A stretch of 64,000 nt of DNA from Polynucleobacter sp. IMCC 30228 (GCF_021395205.1 NZ_JAJVCS010000001.1:558001-622000); one strand, 5' to 3'. Positions 18,124 to 27,419 are shown, numbered from the stretch's first letter. Notes: a model not told the origin generated them from the sequence alone. Program-made: numbers and translations.

Positions 18124-21100
18124 GTGAAGCTAATGGGACTGGGGCCTCAATTGCGTTTTAATATCGTCATTGTGCTGACGATCTTGGGATGTCATTTATC
18201 CGTTAATGCCCAAACTACGCTTAATGTTGCGTCTGATGAGTCCGTTAACACCGAAAATATTAAGGCACCCCCACGTGATGTTAAAGATATTTTACGTGCA
18301 CTAGAACAAAGTAAGCCCGATTTAGCAACGGTAGCAAAAAATAAAGAAATTATTGCTAAGCCATTACCAAATACACAAGACAAAGAAGAATTAAACCGTT
18401 TTTACTCTCAGCAGGCAGAGGCCTATCAAGATTTAGGACTAATGAGTAAGGCAATTCAGGCCGCTCAGCGAGCGGCAAATGATTACCCATCGAAAAATCC
18501 TAGACTGTATGTTGGAGATTTAACGCATTTAAGTGTTCTTGAGGGGCTAGGTGGAAAGTTAACTACGGCAATTTCTACTATGGAAAAAGCCCTGGCTTAT
18601 CAGAAGCAAACTTTACCAAAACTGATGGGCATCCGAATGACTATGGGAAGGTTATTGGTTAACTATTATGCTACAGTAGGCAACTTTCCGGCTGCTCAAG
18701 AAACTTTAGATGAGCTAGATAATAATATCAAGCGCCTCAAGACCTTTTCGCGCTCATATGGCGAGATAGGAAGTTATTGGGAATCACAATTTGAGAGCGC
18801 CCGCGGTATTTATTTTAGTCATCAGGGTCAGTGGGTCGAGAGCGAACGCGCGCTGCGTAAAGCCATTCATTTACTTGAGCAAAACTATAGCAAGGTCAAT
18901 AACATAGTAGTCAAAGCAGAAGATTCTGAAAACGCTACTCGAGTAGTTGCAGATGCAAGTAATAGCCCGCGTGGTTATATTACACAAATTATTCAACGGC
19001 AAATTAATTTAGCTTTTGTACTGAGGCAGCAAAGAAAGTTAATTGATGCAGAGTATTACGCCAGAAAAGCGCTTACTTTTGCATTAGAAAAATTTGGGCG
19101 TAATTCTGCAGATGCGGGTCGCGCTTTAGCAAGCTTAGCTACGATCATTGACGAGCAAGGACGCTCAGCAGAAGCAGTATTACTTGCCCAGGCAGCCCTA
19201 AACTCCGCCAGAGAGGCAGGGGCTCCAGATGATTCTATCGTCCTCGTTAAAGCAAGAGAAGCACTAGGCTCGGCATTAGTTGCTGATGGCAAATATGCTC
19301 AAGCAGATACTGTTTTTAACGAAATGGTAGTGGGCATTAAGCGCGATCCCGATTTAGCTAAAAATTACCGTAGTGGTGACTTAGACTGGGTTCTAGCCTT
19401 ACTAAAAACAGGTAAGGCTAGCCAAGCGGCACAGATGACTGCTGAGATATTGCGTCAGTTTGAGGCGGCAGGAATAAAAAATTCTGCGCGAGTCGCTTTA
19501 GTACGCGCATTTGAGGCAACTGCATTACAAGCTCAGGGCAAATGGAGTGAAGCAAATTCGTTATATAAAAATGCTATACCCGCGCTCCTTGACCAATCAC
19601 GTAATGATGCTGAAAACGATACTAGTAGTATGAAGCAGTTGCAACGGATGAATTTTATTTTAGAAAATTACCTAGCTGAATTAGCGCACATCTATAAAAC
19701 TGAGCCAGCACAGGCTAGTTCGGCAGCTGCTGAAGCATTTCAAATTGCCGATATTGCCCGGGGCAGTGGCGTACAAAGAGCGCTCACCGCAAGTGCAGCG
19801 CGAGCTAGCATTAAAGATCCCCAATTAGCACAATTGGCGCGGCAAGAGCAGGATTTGCAGCGTCGCATTAATACTTTGTCGGAACTGCTTACCGGCTTAT
19901 TATCTGCAGCCCCCGATCAACAGTTACCTGCTGTCCAAGTGCAAATTCGGACAGACATCGATAAATTTAAAATACAGCGTGAGAATTTAAAGAAGGAAAT
20001 TGAAAAACGTTTCCCTGAATATGCTGAACTAGTTGAGCCAAAGCCTGCAACAATTGCGGGTACGCAGCGCTTATTACGGGCTGATGAGGTCTTAGTTTCT
20101 TGGTATTTTGCAGAAAACGTAGGCTATGTTTGGTCTATTAGTAAAGATACACCTCCCCAGTTTGTGCAAATACCTCTAGGCAGGGCGCAAATGGCTAAAA
20201 AAATTACCCAATTGCGCAAAGCCCTCGATCCCGGAGTGGCTACCATTGATGAAATCCCTGCATTCGATATTGCCCTAGCGTATCAGTTGTATCAACAAAT
20301 TTTGGCCCCCGTTGAATCTAGCTTAAAGGGTAAAAAAGTGATGCTAGTTGTACCGCATGCTGAATTAGGCCAATTACCGCTTGCATTACTTGTTACCAAA
20401 GCAACGGCCCAACCCAGTAAAGCTGGCGTGCCATTTGCAGGTTACAAGGCGATTCCTTGGTTAAGTCGGGATATTGCCATTGCACAAATTCCCTCGGTTA
20501 CCGCCTTAGCAGCTTTGCGTAATTTACCCGCAGGAAGTGATAGTCGTAAAAATTTTATCGGCTTTGGCGATCCATACTTTAGTATGGCGCAAGAAAAAAG
20601 TGCCAAGAAGAATATCGCGCCAACCCAACTTGCCACGCGAGGAGCGCCATTAAAATTACGTAGCGCGCCCAAAACTACTGGGGTCAGCTCAGCCGAGCTA
20701 TCGCTCTTACCTAGACTACCCGATACTAGTCAAGAAATTGAAGAGGTCGGTAAGGTATTAGGTGCAGAACCTGGTGATATTTTTCTTCATCAGCAAGCAA
20801 CGCTTAAGCAAGTTACGACGATGGATTTATCAAATCGTAAAGTAGTGATGTTTTCTACCCATGGCTTGGTGCCGGGTGAGCTCAATGGCTTAACGCAACC
20901 CGCACTGGCACTTTCTTCACCTGAAGTAACGGGCGATAAAGATGATGGTCTCTTGACAATGGATAAAGTGATTGCCTTAAAACTCAATGCCGATTGGGTG
21001 GTTTTATCCGCTTGTAATACTGCTGCTGGAGAGGGTTCGGGTAGTGAGGCCGTTTCAGGCTTAGGCAGAGCTTTCTTTTTTGCAGGCGCTAAAGCATTAC

Positions 21101-21318
21101 TAGTATCTAATTGGCCAGTAGATTCTGTCGCATCACGGCAATTGATGACAGATTTATTTAAACGCCAACAACAAACTCAGGGTCTTATCAAGTCAGAGGC
21201 ATTACGTCAAGCCATGTTGGCACAAATTGATTTAGGTGGTGTTAAAGAGGGAGCAACGATGAAGTACAGTTACGCCCATCCTTTATTTTGGGCGCCATTT
21301 GTCGTGGTGGGCGATTAG
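18124..21318 (+). CDS. Exported TPR-repeat CHAT-domain protease
   Basis: The 1064-residue protein starts with GTG (GGAG five nt upstream). An N-terminal signal peptide or anchor (about residues 10-30, ending SVNAQ) is followed by a long helical tetratricopeptide region (about 60-560), a coiled-coil linker (about 580-640) and a C-terminal CHAT domain (about 670-1064). The caspase-fold dyad is intact: His913 in MFSTHGLVPG and Cys964 in VVLSACNTAAGEG. CHAT proteins are proteases whose TPR part usually senses or binds a partner. Unlike the CRISPR-linked Craspase this one is exported and has no cas neighbour. It closes the five-gene operon. Confidence 0.88.
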   Translation: MKLMGLGPQLRFNIVIVLTILGCHLSVNAQTTLNVASDESVNTENIKAPPRDVKDILRALEQSKPDLATVAKNKEIIAKPLPNTQDKEELNRFYSQQAEAYQDLGLMSKAIQAAQRAANDYPSKNPRLYVGDLTHLSVLEGLGGKLTTAISTMEKALAYQKQTLPKLMGIRMTMGRLLVNYYATVGNFPAAQETLDELDNNIKRLKTFSRSYGEIGSYWESQFESARGIYFSHQGQWVESERALRKAIHLLEQNYSKVNNIVVKAEDSENATRVVADASNSPRGYITQIIQRQINLAFVLRQQRKLIDAEYYARKALTFALEKFGRNSADAGRALASLATIIDEQGRSAEAVLLAQAALNSAREAGAPDDSIVLVKAREALGSALVADGKYAQADTVFNEMVVGIKRDPDLAKNYRSGDLDWVLALLKTGKASQAAQMTAEILRQFEAAGIKNSARVALVRAFEATALQAQGKWSEANSLYKNAIPALLDQSRNDAENDTSSMKQLQRMNFILENYLAELAHIYKTEPAQASSAAAEAFQIADIARGSGVQRALTASAARASIKDPQLAQLARQEQDLQRRINTLSELLTGLLSAAPDQQLPAVQVQIRTDIDKFKIQRENLKKEIEKRFPEYAELVEPKPATIAGTQRLLRADEVLVSWYFAENVGYVWSISKDTPPQFVQIPLGRAQMAKKITQLRKALDPGVATIDEIPAFDIALAYQLYQQILAPVESSLKGKKVMLVVPHAELGQLPLALLVTKATAQPSKAGVPFAGYKAIPWLSRDIAIAQIPSVTALAALRNLPAGSDSRKNFIGFGDPYFSMAQEKSAKKNIAPTQLATRGAPLKLRSAPKTTGVSSAELSLLPRLPDTSQEIEEVGKVLGAEPGDIFLHQQATLKQVTTMDLSNRKVVMFSTHGLVPGELNGLTQPALALSSPEVTGDKDDGLLTMDKVIALKLNADWVVLSACNTAAGEGSGSEAVSGLGRAFFFAGAKALLVSNWPVDSVASRQLMTDLFKRQQQTQGLIKSEALRQAMLAQIDLGGVKEGATMKYSYAHPLFWAPFVVVGD

Positions 21319-21335
21319 TTAGCCCAAGAAGGCGC

Positions 21336-21770
21336 TTAATAAATAAAGCGCATCATATAAGTCAGCATAAGAGGTAATACTAGTAAGCCTAGTAAACTCA
21401 TAATCCAAGCACGATTGGGCGCAGGAAAAAGCGCTTCTAATTTAAGAATGCCAAATTGCATCAACAAACCCATCCCATAAAGTATTAGCGGCAATAGCCA
21501 GCCTTTGGCAATTCCTAAAATAAGAAGATAGGCGACACCAATGAGCGCCTCAATTACGACATAACTGGGAAAGAGGTATTTAAAGAAAAGCGCTAAGTCG
21601 CGCGCCAGCTTTCTTCCTCGCTTATCACCTAGGCGAGCAACTAAATCATTTTCTGCAATTCGTTCGGGTATGCCCTGATGATAATTTTTAAGCACATAAC
21701 CCAGTTGCTGCGCCATAAAGCAATAGCAAACTAAATACGAAATGAGTAGTTCAAAAGAAAAATTCGGCAT
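21336..21770 (-). CDS. Small polytopic membrane protein, unknown
   Basis: The 144-residue protein has about four hydrophobic segments: one at the N-terminus, a short amphipathic region with the charged patch ARLGDKRGRKLARD, then three further segments. No family is recognised. It converges with the CHAT gene (17 bp apart) and is divergent from the next small membrane gene. No Shine-Dalgarno is evident upstream, so the start is only probable. Confidence 0.6.
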   Translation of the reverse strand: MPNFSFELLISYLVCYCFMAQQLGYVLKNYHQGIPERIAENDLVARLGDKRGRKLARDLALFFKYLFPSYVVIEALIGVAYLLILGIAKGWLLPLILYGMGLLMQFGILKLEALFPAPNRAWIMSLLGLLVLPLMLTYMMRFIY

Positions 21771-21856
21771 AATGGCAATACTATAATTTATAAAGCAGAT
21801 TCATCAAAAGTAAGCTAACTAAGATGAGCTTCTGTGAGCCCTAAGAGAAGAGACAA

Positions 21857-22198
21857 ATGCCAATTAAAAATATTATTCCTAATTTGCTCGGCCTAGGAAG
21901 TTTGCTTATTTTATTTGTCTTGGGCAGGACCTTAAATGTGCCAATCATCCTGCAAATTTTTAAGCAAGTTGACCAGTTAACCGGCAATATCATTTTGGTT
22001 ATTATCGCCATAGCCATTGGCATCTTCATGAAAGATTATTGGTATGTCCTTGGGGTAACTCTTGTTGCGACCCTCGTTACGCTGCTAGTGCCTGCAGTCC
22101 CTGAATTACTAAACACAACGCAGGAATATATATTTGCGTTTATGTTAGTAATTCTAGGATTTTCTTCGATCTCTAATTTTTCACGCCAGTATCGTTAA
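21857..22198 (+). CDS. Small membrane protein, unknown
   Basis: The 113-residue protein has three strongly hydrophobic segments (about residues 8-25, 43-58 and 63-82, possibly a fourth near 92-105) and a short basic tail SRQYR. GAAGAGAC sits just upstream of the ATG. No family or function is recognised. It is divergent from the 144-residue membrane protein and convergent with the 66-residue one. Confidence 0.6.
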   Translation: MPIKNIIPNLLGLGSLLILFVLGRTLNVPIILQIFKQVDQLTGNIILVIIAIAIGIFMKDYWYVLGVTLVATLVTLLVPAVPELLNTTQEYIFAFMLVILGFSSISNFSRQYR

Positions 22199-22217
22199 CG
22201 ACGCAATAAGTTCAAGT

Positions 22218-22418
22218 TTATTTTTTAGCTTCAGCAGCAGCTGGTGTAGCGGCAGGAACAGCGGCAGGTTGAGCCTCTTTTTTTGCCTCTTCGATATGAG
22301 TAGCTTCAGCGCCATGCTTCTCGCCACCCATGTCAATATTACCGTCGCCTTTCATCATAAGCCAGCCAGTAAGTCCAATTAAAATAAGTACAACGATGAT
22401 GATTGTGCGGTTGCTCAT
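22218..22418 (-). CDS. Short single-pass membrane protein with Ala-rich tail
   Basis: This is a 66-residue protein. Residues 4-21 form one membrane segment, followed by an acidic/Ala-Pro-Lys-rich low-complexity tail (AQPAAVPAATPAAAEAKK). AGGGGAA lies 4-5 nt upstream of the ATG, which supports it as a real gene. No function can be assigned. Confidence 0.55.
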   Translation of the reverse strand: MSNRTIIIVVLILIGLTGWLMMKGDGNIDMGGEKHGAEATHIEEAKKEAQPAAVPAATPAAAEAKK

Positions 22419-22439
22419 CTGATTCCCCTGAATATTAAT

Positions 22440-22575
22440 ATATTGATTAATTTTTAAGCTTAAAAAAGCCTTATAATTTAATGTAAGCTTTCATTATAGT
22501 ATTAATTAATAAGCTAATTGCCTTATATTAAATAATAATATCTAATATAATTTTTATAACATTTACCTTAGCGCT
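22440..22575. other. Very AT-rich intergenic tract
   Basis: About 135 bp composed almost entirely of A and T, with many short TTAA and TATA steps and no ORF, lie between the 66-residue membrane protein and the secreted beta-rich protein. Such tracts often hold promoters and attract nucleoid proteins. No specific motif can be defended. Confidence 0.5.
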
Positions 22576-22598
22576 TAAAAAGCCATGGAGTATCAAAA

Positions 22599-23045
22599 AT
22601 GAATTTACGTAAATATATTAATGCCTTTTTTCTTGGCTGCGCAGTAATCAGCACCAGCGTAATGGCTGCAGATGCGGCAAAACCGCCTTCTGGTTCGGTG
22701 ACCATTAATGAAACTCAGTTTGCCCTGATCGTAGGTGGTAGTACAGGCGGCGGTGTCTTGACCTATAAAGGCAAGCAATATCCATTCAAAATAACAGGTA
22801 TTAGCTTGGGTGCAAACATTGGCGTCTCTAAACTTTCCGCAGTTGGTGAAGTGTATGACTTAAACGATATTTCTAAATTTGCAGGCACCTTTACAAAATT
22901 AGATGGCAGTATTACTTTGGGCGGTGGCGTTGGCGGCTCTGTATTAAAGAATGAAAATGGCGTGATCATGCGCTTAACCAGCACTTCGCAAGGCATTCAG
23001 TTGAATTTAAGTGCGAGCGGTGTGTCGGTGAAGTTGGATAAATAA
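22599..23045 (+). CDS. Exported Gly-rich beta protein, unknown
   Basis: The 148-residue precursor has a signal peptide (residues 1-23, ending VMAADA). The mature part is Gly/Ser/Val-rich with alternating hydrophobic residues (GGSTGGGVLTYKGKQYPF, GSITLGGGVGGSV) and ends SASGVSVKLDK, suggesting a beta-barrel or beta-sandwich. It faintly recalls exported DUF1134/EipA-like proteins but no family assignment is claimed. AT-rich DNA upstream probably carries its promoter. The metacaspase gene follows 88 bp downstream on the same strand. Confidence 0.62.
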   Translation: MNLRKYINAFFLGCAVISTSVMAADAAKPPSGSVTINETQFALIVGGSTGGGVLTYKGKQYPFKITGISLGANIGVSKLSAVGEVYDLNDISKFAGTFTKLDGSITLGGGVGGSVLKNENGVIMRLTSTSQGIQLNLSASGVSVKLDK

Positions 23046-23133
23046 AGAACTTAATTTGTGTGATCTTGGATAAGGGCGAAAGCCTTTCTCTAAGTAGCAC
23101 GCAGTTGATCTTGCTTTAATATTTCACTAATTG

Positions 23134-24897
23134 ATGTCGTGTATGAAACACTTACTTAAGCTACTAATCCCCTTCGTTGTAAGCTTATTTATGAGCGTCG
23201 CTCAAGCTCAGACTGAATGCCCATCTTCGCAAATATTACGTTTTGAGGATGGATCTAAAGGGTGCATGTCTGAATATAAATTTTTTAATGTTCAGCGCAA
23301 TTTCGCAGATGGCAAGACCTCTATTGCCGAGACGGTAGCAGGTAAAGATAGGTTCTATGTGGCATGGGTAAAAAATCCAAATATTTGCCCTACTGATTGG
23401 GCTACGGTTGATTGGGGAGGCTTTTTCCTCACTTCAGCAAAAGTCTTAAATAAATGTGAAGATGCCGTTATTAAAAGAGTAGTTACGGTACTTAATAAAA
23501 GCCCCGCTAGTTGCGAGTGTGAAATTGTGTACAACTCTCATGCTACTGCTAATATCACGATGTCAAAAACTGCATTTGAATCTAGGTCTCGCGCTTGGCT
23601 CGCGTACGCTCAAAATGGAAATCAATTTCATGACCAATTTACCGAAGAAGAGAAAAAAGCCAATACACTTTTTCTTGCTGACTATTTAAAGCAGTTAAAT
23701 GGTGGACCAGTCGCCTCTCCTGCTACTCAACAAGCCAATACAGCGGCAGATAAAAAATTGCAAGATGAGTTGGCCAAGAAACTGCAGCTTGATAAAGAGC
23801 AAAAGGATTTAGCTGAAAAGGCCCGTATTGAAAAAGAGAAATCGCTTGCAGAAGAAAAGCGCATTGCTCAAGAGATTGCCCAAAAGGGCCAATTAGATAA
23901 AGAGGCGGCTAACAAAGCCCGCATTGAAAAAGAGAAATCGCTTGCAGAAGAAAAACGTATTGCCCAAGAATTAGCAAAAGTACAGGCTTTAGAAAAAGAA
24001 AAGGCAGACTTAATTACAAAACTGCAGCAAGAAAAAGATGCCCGTGAAAAAGCTGCAGCTGCCAAGCCAACGAATGATGAAGCCCGTATCTTAGCTTTGC
24101 GCAAAGAGTTAGAAAAAGAAATCCGAGCGAGCATTCAAAATGAGTCGGCAGCTTCGCCAGGCGCCTCTAAGGCCAAACAAGCCCCTCTCGTTTTTGCCAA
24201 TCGTAAGGCATTGGTGATCGGTAATGATTCTTACCAAAAAGTGACTCCCTTAGTAAATGCTAGGGAAGATGCAAAAGTGGTCGCTGAAAGCCTTACCTCG
24301 CTGGGTTATAAAGTTTCTTTAAAGTTGGATGTCACTGAAAAGCAATTTAAATCAGAGTTGCGTACTTTTAAAGGCCAAATTCAGTCGGGCGATGAGGTCG
24401 CTATCTTTTATGCTGGACACGGAGTGCAGATTGCCTCAACTAATTATTTATTACCAGTAGATATTGGCGGTCAAAACGAGGAAGAAATAAAAGATGAGGG
24501 TATTTCATTGCAAAGATTGCTGGATGATATGACCGAGAAGAATGCCAAATTTACTTTGGCAATGATTGATGCATGTCGTGATAATCCCTTCAAAAGTTCA
24601 GGCAGAAGCGTTGGCGGCAGGGGGTTGGCCCCCACGACGGCAGCTACAGGGCAAATGATTGTCTTTTCTGCTGGCACAGGCCAACAAGCCTTAGACAAGT
24701 TAGGGCCAAACGATAAAAGTAAAAATGGTCTTTTTACGCGAGTATTTGTAAAAGAAATGCAAAAAGCGGGTGTATCAGTCGACCGAGTTGTACGCAATGT
24801 TCGCACTGAGGTGGTGGCTTTGGCTAAGTCAGTAGGCCACGACCAAGTACCTGCTATTTATGATCAAGTAGTGGGCGAGTTTTACTTTAAACAATAA
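23134..24897 (+). CDS. Exported caspase-family (C14, metacaspase-type) protease
   Basis: The 587-residue protein has a signal peptide (about residues 4-26, ending AQAQ), a Cys-rich N-terminal domain of about 150 residues with seven cysteines, a charged Lys/Glu coiled coil (about 200-330) with a near-perfect 32-residue repeat, and a C-terminal caspase p20 domain (from about 350, starting ANRKALVIGNDSYQK). The catalytic dyad is intact: His429 in FYAGHGVQ and Cys481 in IDACRDNPF. There is no clear ribosome-binding site; ATG 23134, ATG 23143 and TTG 23131 are all possible. It is probably periplasmic. Bacterial orthocaspases usually cut after Arg or Lys. Confidence 0.88.
   Translation: MSCMKHLLKLLIPFVVSLFMSVAQAQTECPSSQILRFEDGSKGCMSEYKFFNVQRNFADGKTSIAETVAGKDRFYVAWVKNPNICPTDWATVDWGGFFLTSAKVLNKCEDAVIKRVVTVLNKSPASCECEIVYNSHATANITMSKTAFESRSRAWLAYAQNGNQFHDQFTEEEKKANTLFLADYLKQLNGGPVASPATQQANTAADKKLQDELAKKLQLDKEQKDLAEKARIEKEKSLAEEKRIAQEIAQKGQLDKEAANKARIEKEKSLAEEKRIAQELAKVQALEKEKADLITKLQQEKDAREKAAAAKPTNDEARILALRKELEKEIRASIQNESAASPGASKAKQAPLVFANRKALVIGNDSYQKVTPLVNAREDAKVVAESLTSLGYKVSLKLDVTEKQFKSELRTFKGQIQSGDEVAIFYAGHGVQIASTNYLLPVDIGGQNEEEIKDEGISLQRLLDDMTEKNAKFTLAMIDACRDNPFKSSGRSVGGRGLAPTTAATGQMIVFSAGTGQQALDKLGPNDKSKNGLFTRVFVKEMQKAGVSVDRVVRNVRTEVVALAKSVGHDQVPAIYDQVVGEFYFKQ
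23821..23970 (+). repeat. Internal 54-nt direct repeat in the metacaspase coiled coil
   Basis: Two copies (23821-23874 and 23917-23970) spaced 96 nt apart encode ARIEKEKSLAEEKRIAQE, differing only at synonymous or near-synonymous bases. It is an in-gene duplication of a 32-residue coiled-coil unit, which could vary in copy number among strains. Confidence 0.85.
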
Positions 24898-24916
24898 CGC
24901 GCAATTATTAATAACA

Positions 24917-25825
24917 TCAGGTGTTTTTGATTACCGCTCGCACGGCCGCTAAATCCCATAAAGCCGAGCCACATGATTTAAAGAGTGTCGGTTTATGAGG
25001 ATCAATTGATTTTTTCTTCGAGACAAGTTCACCTAAAGTTGGGTAATCAGCCGGAGCTAATTTTGCTAGCAATAAGTCACCCCCTTCATGACTTACTTCA
25101 GGGGTATCGCAGATGATGTTGCCGTACATAGCGAAGCGCTGACAAATATCTGCCGATATTTCGGCTAAATGCGCTTTGAATGAGCCAATTGCAGTAATAA
25201 ACAAGCTATCAAAATCCAAGTTTTGCAAATGCAATAGCACTAGCTCGTGTGCTGGCGTGCAAGTTGCAATGTTTTGAATCGATGCAGGATAAGGCGCTTT
25301 AGGTGGTAAATAGTGTGCATCAATACCTAACTTTTTAGCGTACTCAACTAGGGCAACTGCCGAAGCCATGCTTTTTGACTGCACCCAAACCCGTTGGGTG
25401 CTAAAAAGGATATGAAAAGCCTCCAAATGATTTTTACCCTGTACACCTGCTCCAATGATAAGTAAGTCACCGTCAGGATTTGGTGCTGCGAGTTGTGCAG
25501 CTAAAGCAGAGACAGCAGCCGTGCGTTGAGCGGTAATGAGAGCGCCATCGAGCGTAGCCAGTACAGCTCCGGAAGCCGCATCAAAAACCAAGATCTCTCC
25601 TTGGATGGCAGGTAGGCCTTTAGTAAGATTAAGCGGGCAAACCGAAATCGATTTGACGGCGGCTATATCGGGTCCGGCAATTGGCATCACCAATAGAACG
25701 CCATCATCTTTTAGGGGCAAAGCATGGCGGGGCGGCTTCTGAATTAATCCTTGAGAATCATCAATTAAAACTAATTGAATTTCAGTAAGAAGTTGATGCC
25801 AAGAAGTGCTTGCTTGCGTCATCAA
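24917..25825 (-). CDS. Ornithine cyclodeaminase / mu-crystallin family protein
   Basis: The 302-residue NAD(P)-dependent enzyme has the family Rossmann motif LLIIGAGVQGKNHLEAF near residue 120 and the substrate Lys region IAAVKSISV near residue 60. The family includes ornithine cyclodeaminase, delta1-pyrroline-2-carboxylate reductase, and alanine or ketimine reductases; sequence reading does not settle which. It is the last gene of a three-gene minus-strand set after a UxaA-type dehydratase (7 bp gap), suggesting an amino- or keto-acid product. Confidence 0.82.
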   Translation of the reverse strand: MMTQASTSWHQLLTEIQLVLIDDSQGLIQKPPRHALPLKDDGVLLVMPIAGPDIAAVKSISVCPLNLTKGLPAIQGEILVFDAASGAVLATLDGALITAQRTAAVSALAAQLAAPNPDGDLLIIGAGVQGKNHLEAFHILFSTQRVWVQSKSMASAVALVEYAKKLGIDAHYLPPKAPYPASIQNIATCTPAHELVLLHLQNLDFDSLFITAIGSFKAHLAEISADICQRFAMYGNIICDTPEVSHEGGDLLLAKLAPADYPTLGELVSKKKSIDPHKPTLFKSCGSALWDLAAVRAVIKNT

Positions 25826-25832
25826 GCTAATC

Positions 25833-27380
25833 TTAGCTCATGATGCCAATTTGCCATGGTACAAATTCATACTTACCTAAGTCAAGTAATTCACTCTTAG
25901 ACTCCTCGCCTGAGGCAGTACGTAAAAAAAGTTCAAAAATACGTTGACCCATTTCTTGAACCGAGACGGTGCCATCCAAAATTTCACCGCAATTAATATC
26001 CATGTCTTCAGTTAGTTTGTTATACATCGGCGTATTGGTTGCTAATTTTAAGCAGGGCGCAGGTCTTGAGCCAAACATCGAGCCACGACCTGTTGTAAAA
26101 GCAATCAGGTTAGCCCCACCAGCAATTTGACCAGTTGCTGACACCGGATCAAAACCGGGGGTATCCATAAAAACAAAGCCCTTCGTGGTTACAGGTTCGG
26201 CATATTTATACACTTCCATCAAGGGTCCGGTACCACCTTTCATCGACGAGCCAAGTGATTTTTCAAAGATATTGGCAAGCCCGCCAATTTGATTGCCTGG
26301 GCTTACTTTGCCATTAATTTGTACATCACGACCAGGTGAGTATTCATCTTTCCACCAGCGAATTCGTTCAATGAGTTTTTCCCCAACAGCCTGGCTAACA
26401 GCGCGTCGCGTTAAGGTATGTTCAACCCCATAAATTTCTGGAGTTTCTGAGAGAATGCCAGTACCACCATGACGGGCCAAGATGTCTACTGCCGCCCCCA
26501 AGGCGGGATTAGCCGTAATTGACGAAAAGCCATCAGACCCACCACACTGTAAGCCAACACTTAAATGACTTGCCGAAACTGTTTGCCGCTTAAACTGATT
26601 TGCCGCCGGTAGCAGGGCTTTCACAGCTTCAATACCTGCCTCAATGGTTTTTCTTGTGCCACCACTTTCTTGCATGATAAAAGTATGTAGGGTAGAGCCC
26701 TCATGTAAATCTTCTTGTTCCATTAAACCTTTTAATTGGTTGCGTTCACACCCAAGGCCAATTACCAATGCTGCAGCTAAGTTCGGATGGCGTGCATAAC
26801 CCGCCATAGTGCGGCGTAATAGTTGCATGGGCTCCCCAGACATTTCCATGCCGCAGCCAATCGAATGACTAAAAGCAGCCACGCCATCCACATTTGGATA
26901 CTCCGCAAGACGTTCGGGAGTAAACCATTCAGCAATTTTATTGACTACCGTTGCTGAACAATTAACCGTTGCCAGAATACCAATGTAATTGCGCGTTCCC
27001 ACTTTGCCATTGGCACGGACATACCCTTGAAAAGTTGCGCGCTCAGCTTCAGGCAGCAGAGCGATAGGTTGATATTCACTCGCGTAGGCGTAGTCACGAT
27101 CAAATTCTTTAAAATCGGTATTGTGACTGTGTACCATCGTACCTGCTTCAATATCGGTATTGGCAAAGCCAACGGTTACGTTATATTTGAGGATGGGCTC
27201 ACCCTTGAGAATTTTTTTGGCCGCTATTTTGTAACCCGCAGGTACTTGGCTACGGCTAGTAAAGTCTTCGCTGGGCACAGCAGTGCCAATGCCAATATCA
27301 ACTCGCGCAACAACGACATTATCGTGTGGGTGTAGCCGAATAATGGGCCCAATGAGCCGCTTTTCAGACATTTCTATCAT
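25833..27380 (-). CDS. UxaA/altronate dehydratase family hydrolyase
   Basis: The 515-residue protein has an N-terminal SAF domain (about residues 8-95, containing VPAGYKIAAKKILKGEPI and EAGTMVHSHN) followed by the two UxaA/GarD-type domains with the metal-site cysteines in SIGCGMEMSG, GLGCERNQL and LQCGGSDGFS. Members dehydrate sugar acids such as altronate, galactarate or related hydroxy acids. AGAGG seven nt upstream supports the ATG at 27380. It lies between a TctC-type binding protein and an ornithine cyclodeaminase homologue, an arrangement suggesting uptake and breakdown of one organic acid. Confidence 0.87.
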   Translation of the reverse strand: MIEMSEKRLIGPIIRLHPHDNVVVARVDIGIGTAVPSEDFTSRSQVPAGYKIAAKKILKGEPILKYNVTVGFANTDIEAGTMVHSHNTDFKEFDRDYAYASEYQPIALLPEAERATFQGYVRANGKVGTRNYIGILATVNCSATVVNKIAEWFTPERLAEYPNVDGVAAFSHSIGCGMEMSGEPMQLLRRTMAGYARHPNLAAALVIGLGCERNQLKGLMEQEDLHEGSTLHTFIMQESGGTRKTIEAGIEAVKALLPAANQFKRQTVSASHLSVGLQCGGSDGFSSITANPALGAAVDILARHGGTGILSETPEIYGVEHTLTRRAVSQAVGEKLIERIRWWKDEYSPGRDVQINGKVSPGNQIGGLANIFEKSLGSSMKGGTGPLMEVYKYAEPVTTKGFVFMDTPGFDPVSATGQIAGGANLIAFTTGRGSMFGSRPAPCLKLATNTPMYNKLTEDMDINCGEILDGTVSVQEMGQRIFELFLRTASGEESKSELLDLGKYEFVPWQIGIMS

Positions 27381-27419
27381 GTACAGACCTCTTTAAAATG
27401 CAACTCAATACAGCGCTAA

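Noticed and set aside
18124..21318. Craspase-type CRISPR effector
   Set aside because: The protein is TPR-CHAT, but it has a signal peptide and there are no cas genes or CRISPR repeats in the window.
23068..23092. Terminator between the secreted beta protein and the metacaspase
   Set aside because: A weak AAGGGC-GAAA-GCCTTT hairpin is visible but has a wobble pair and no T-tract.
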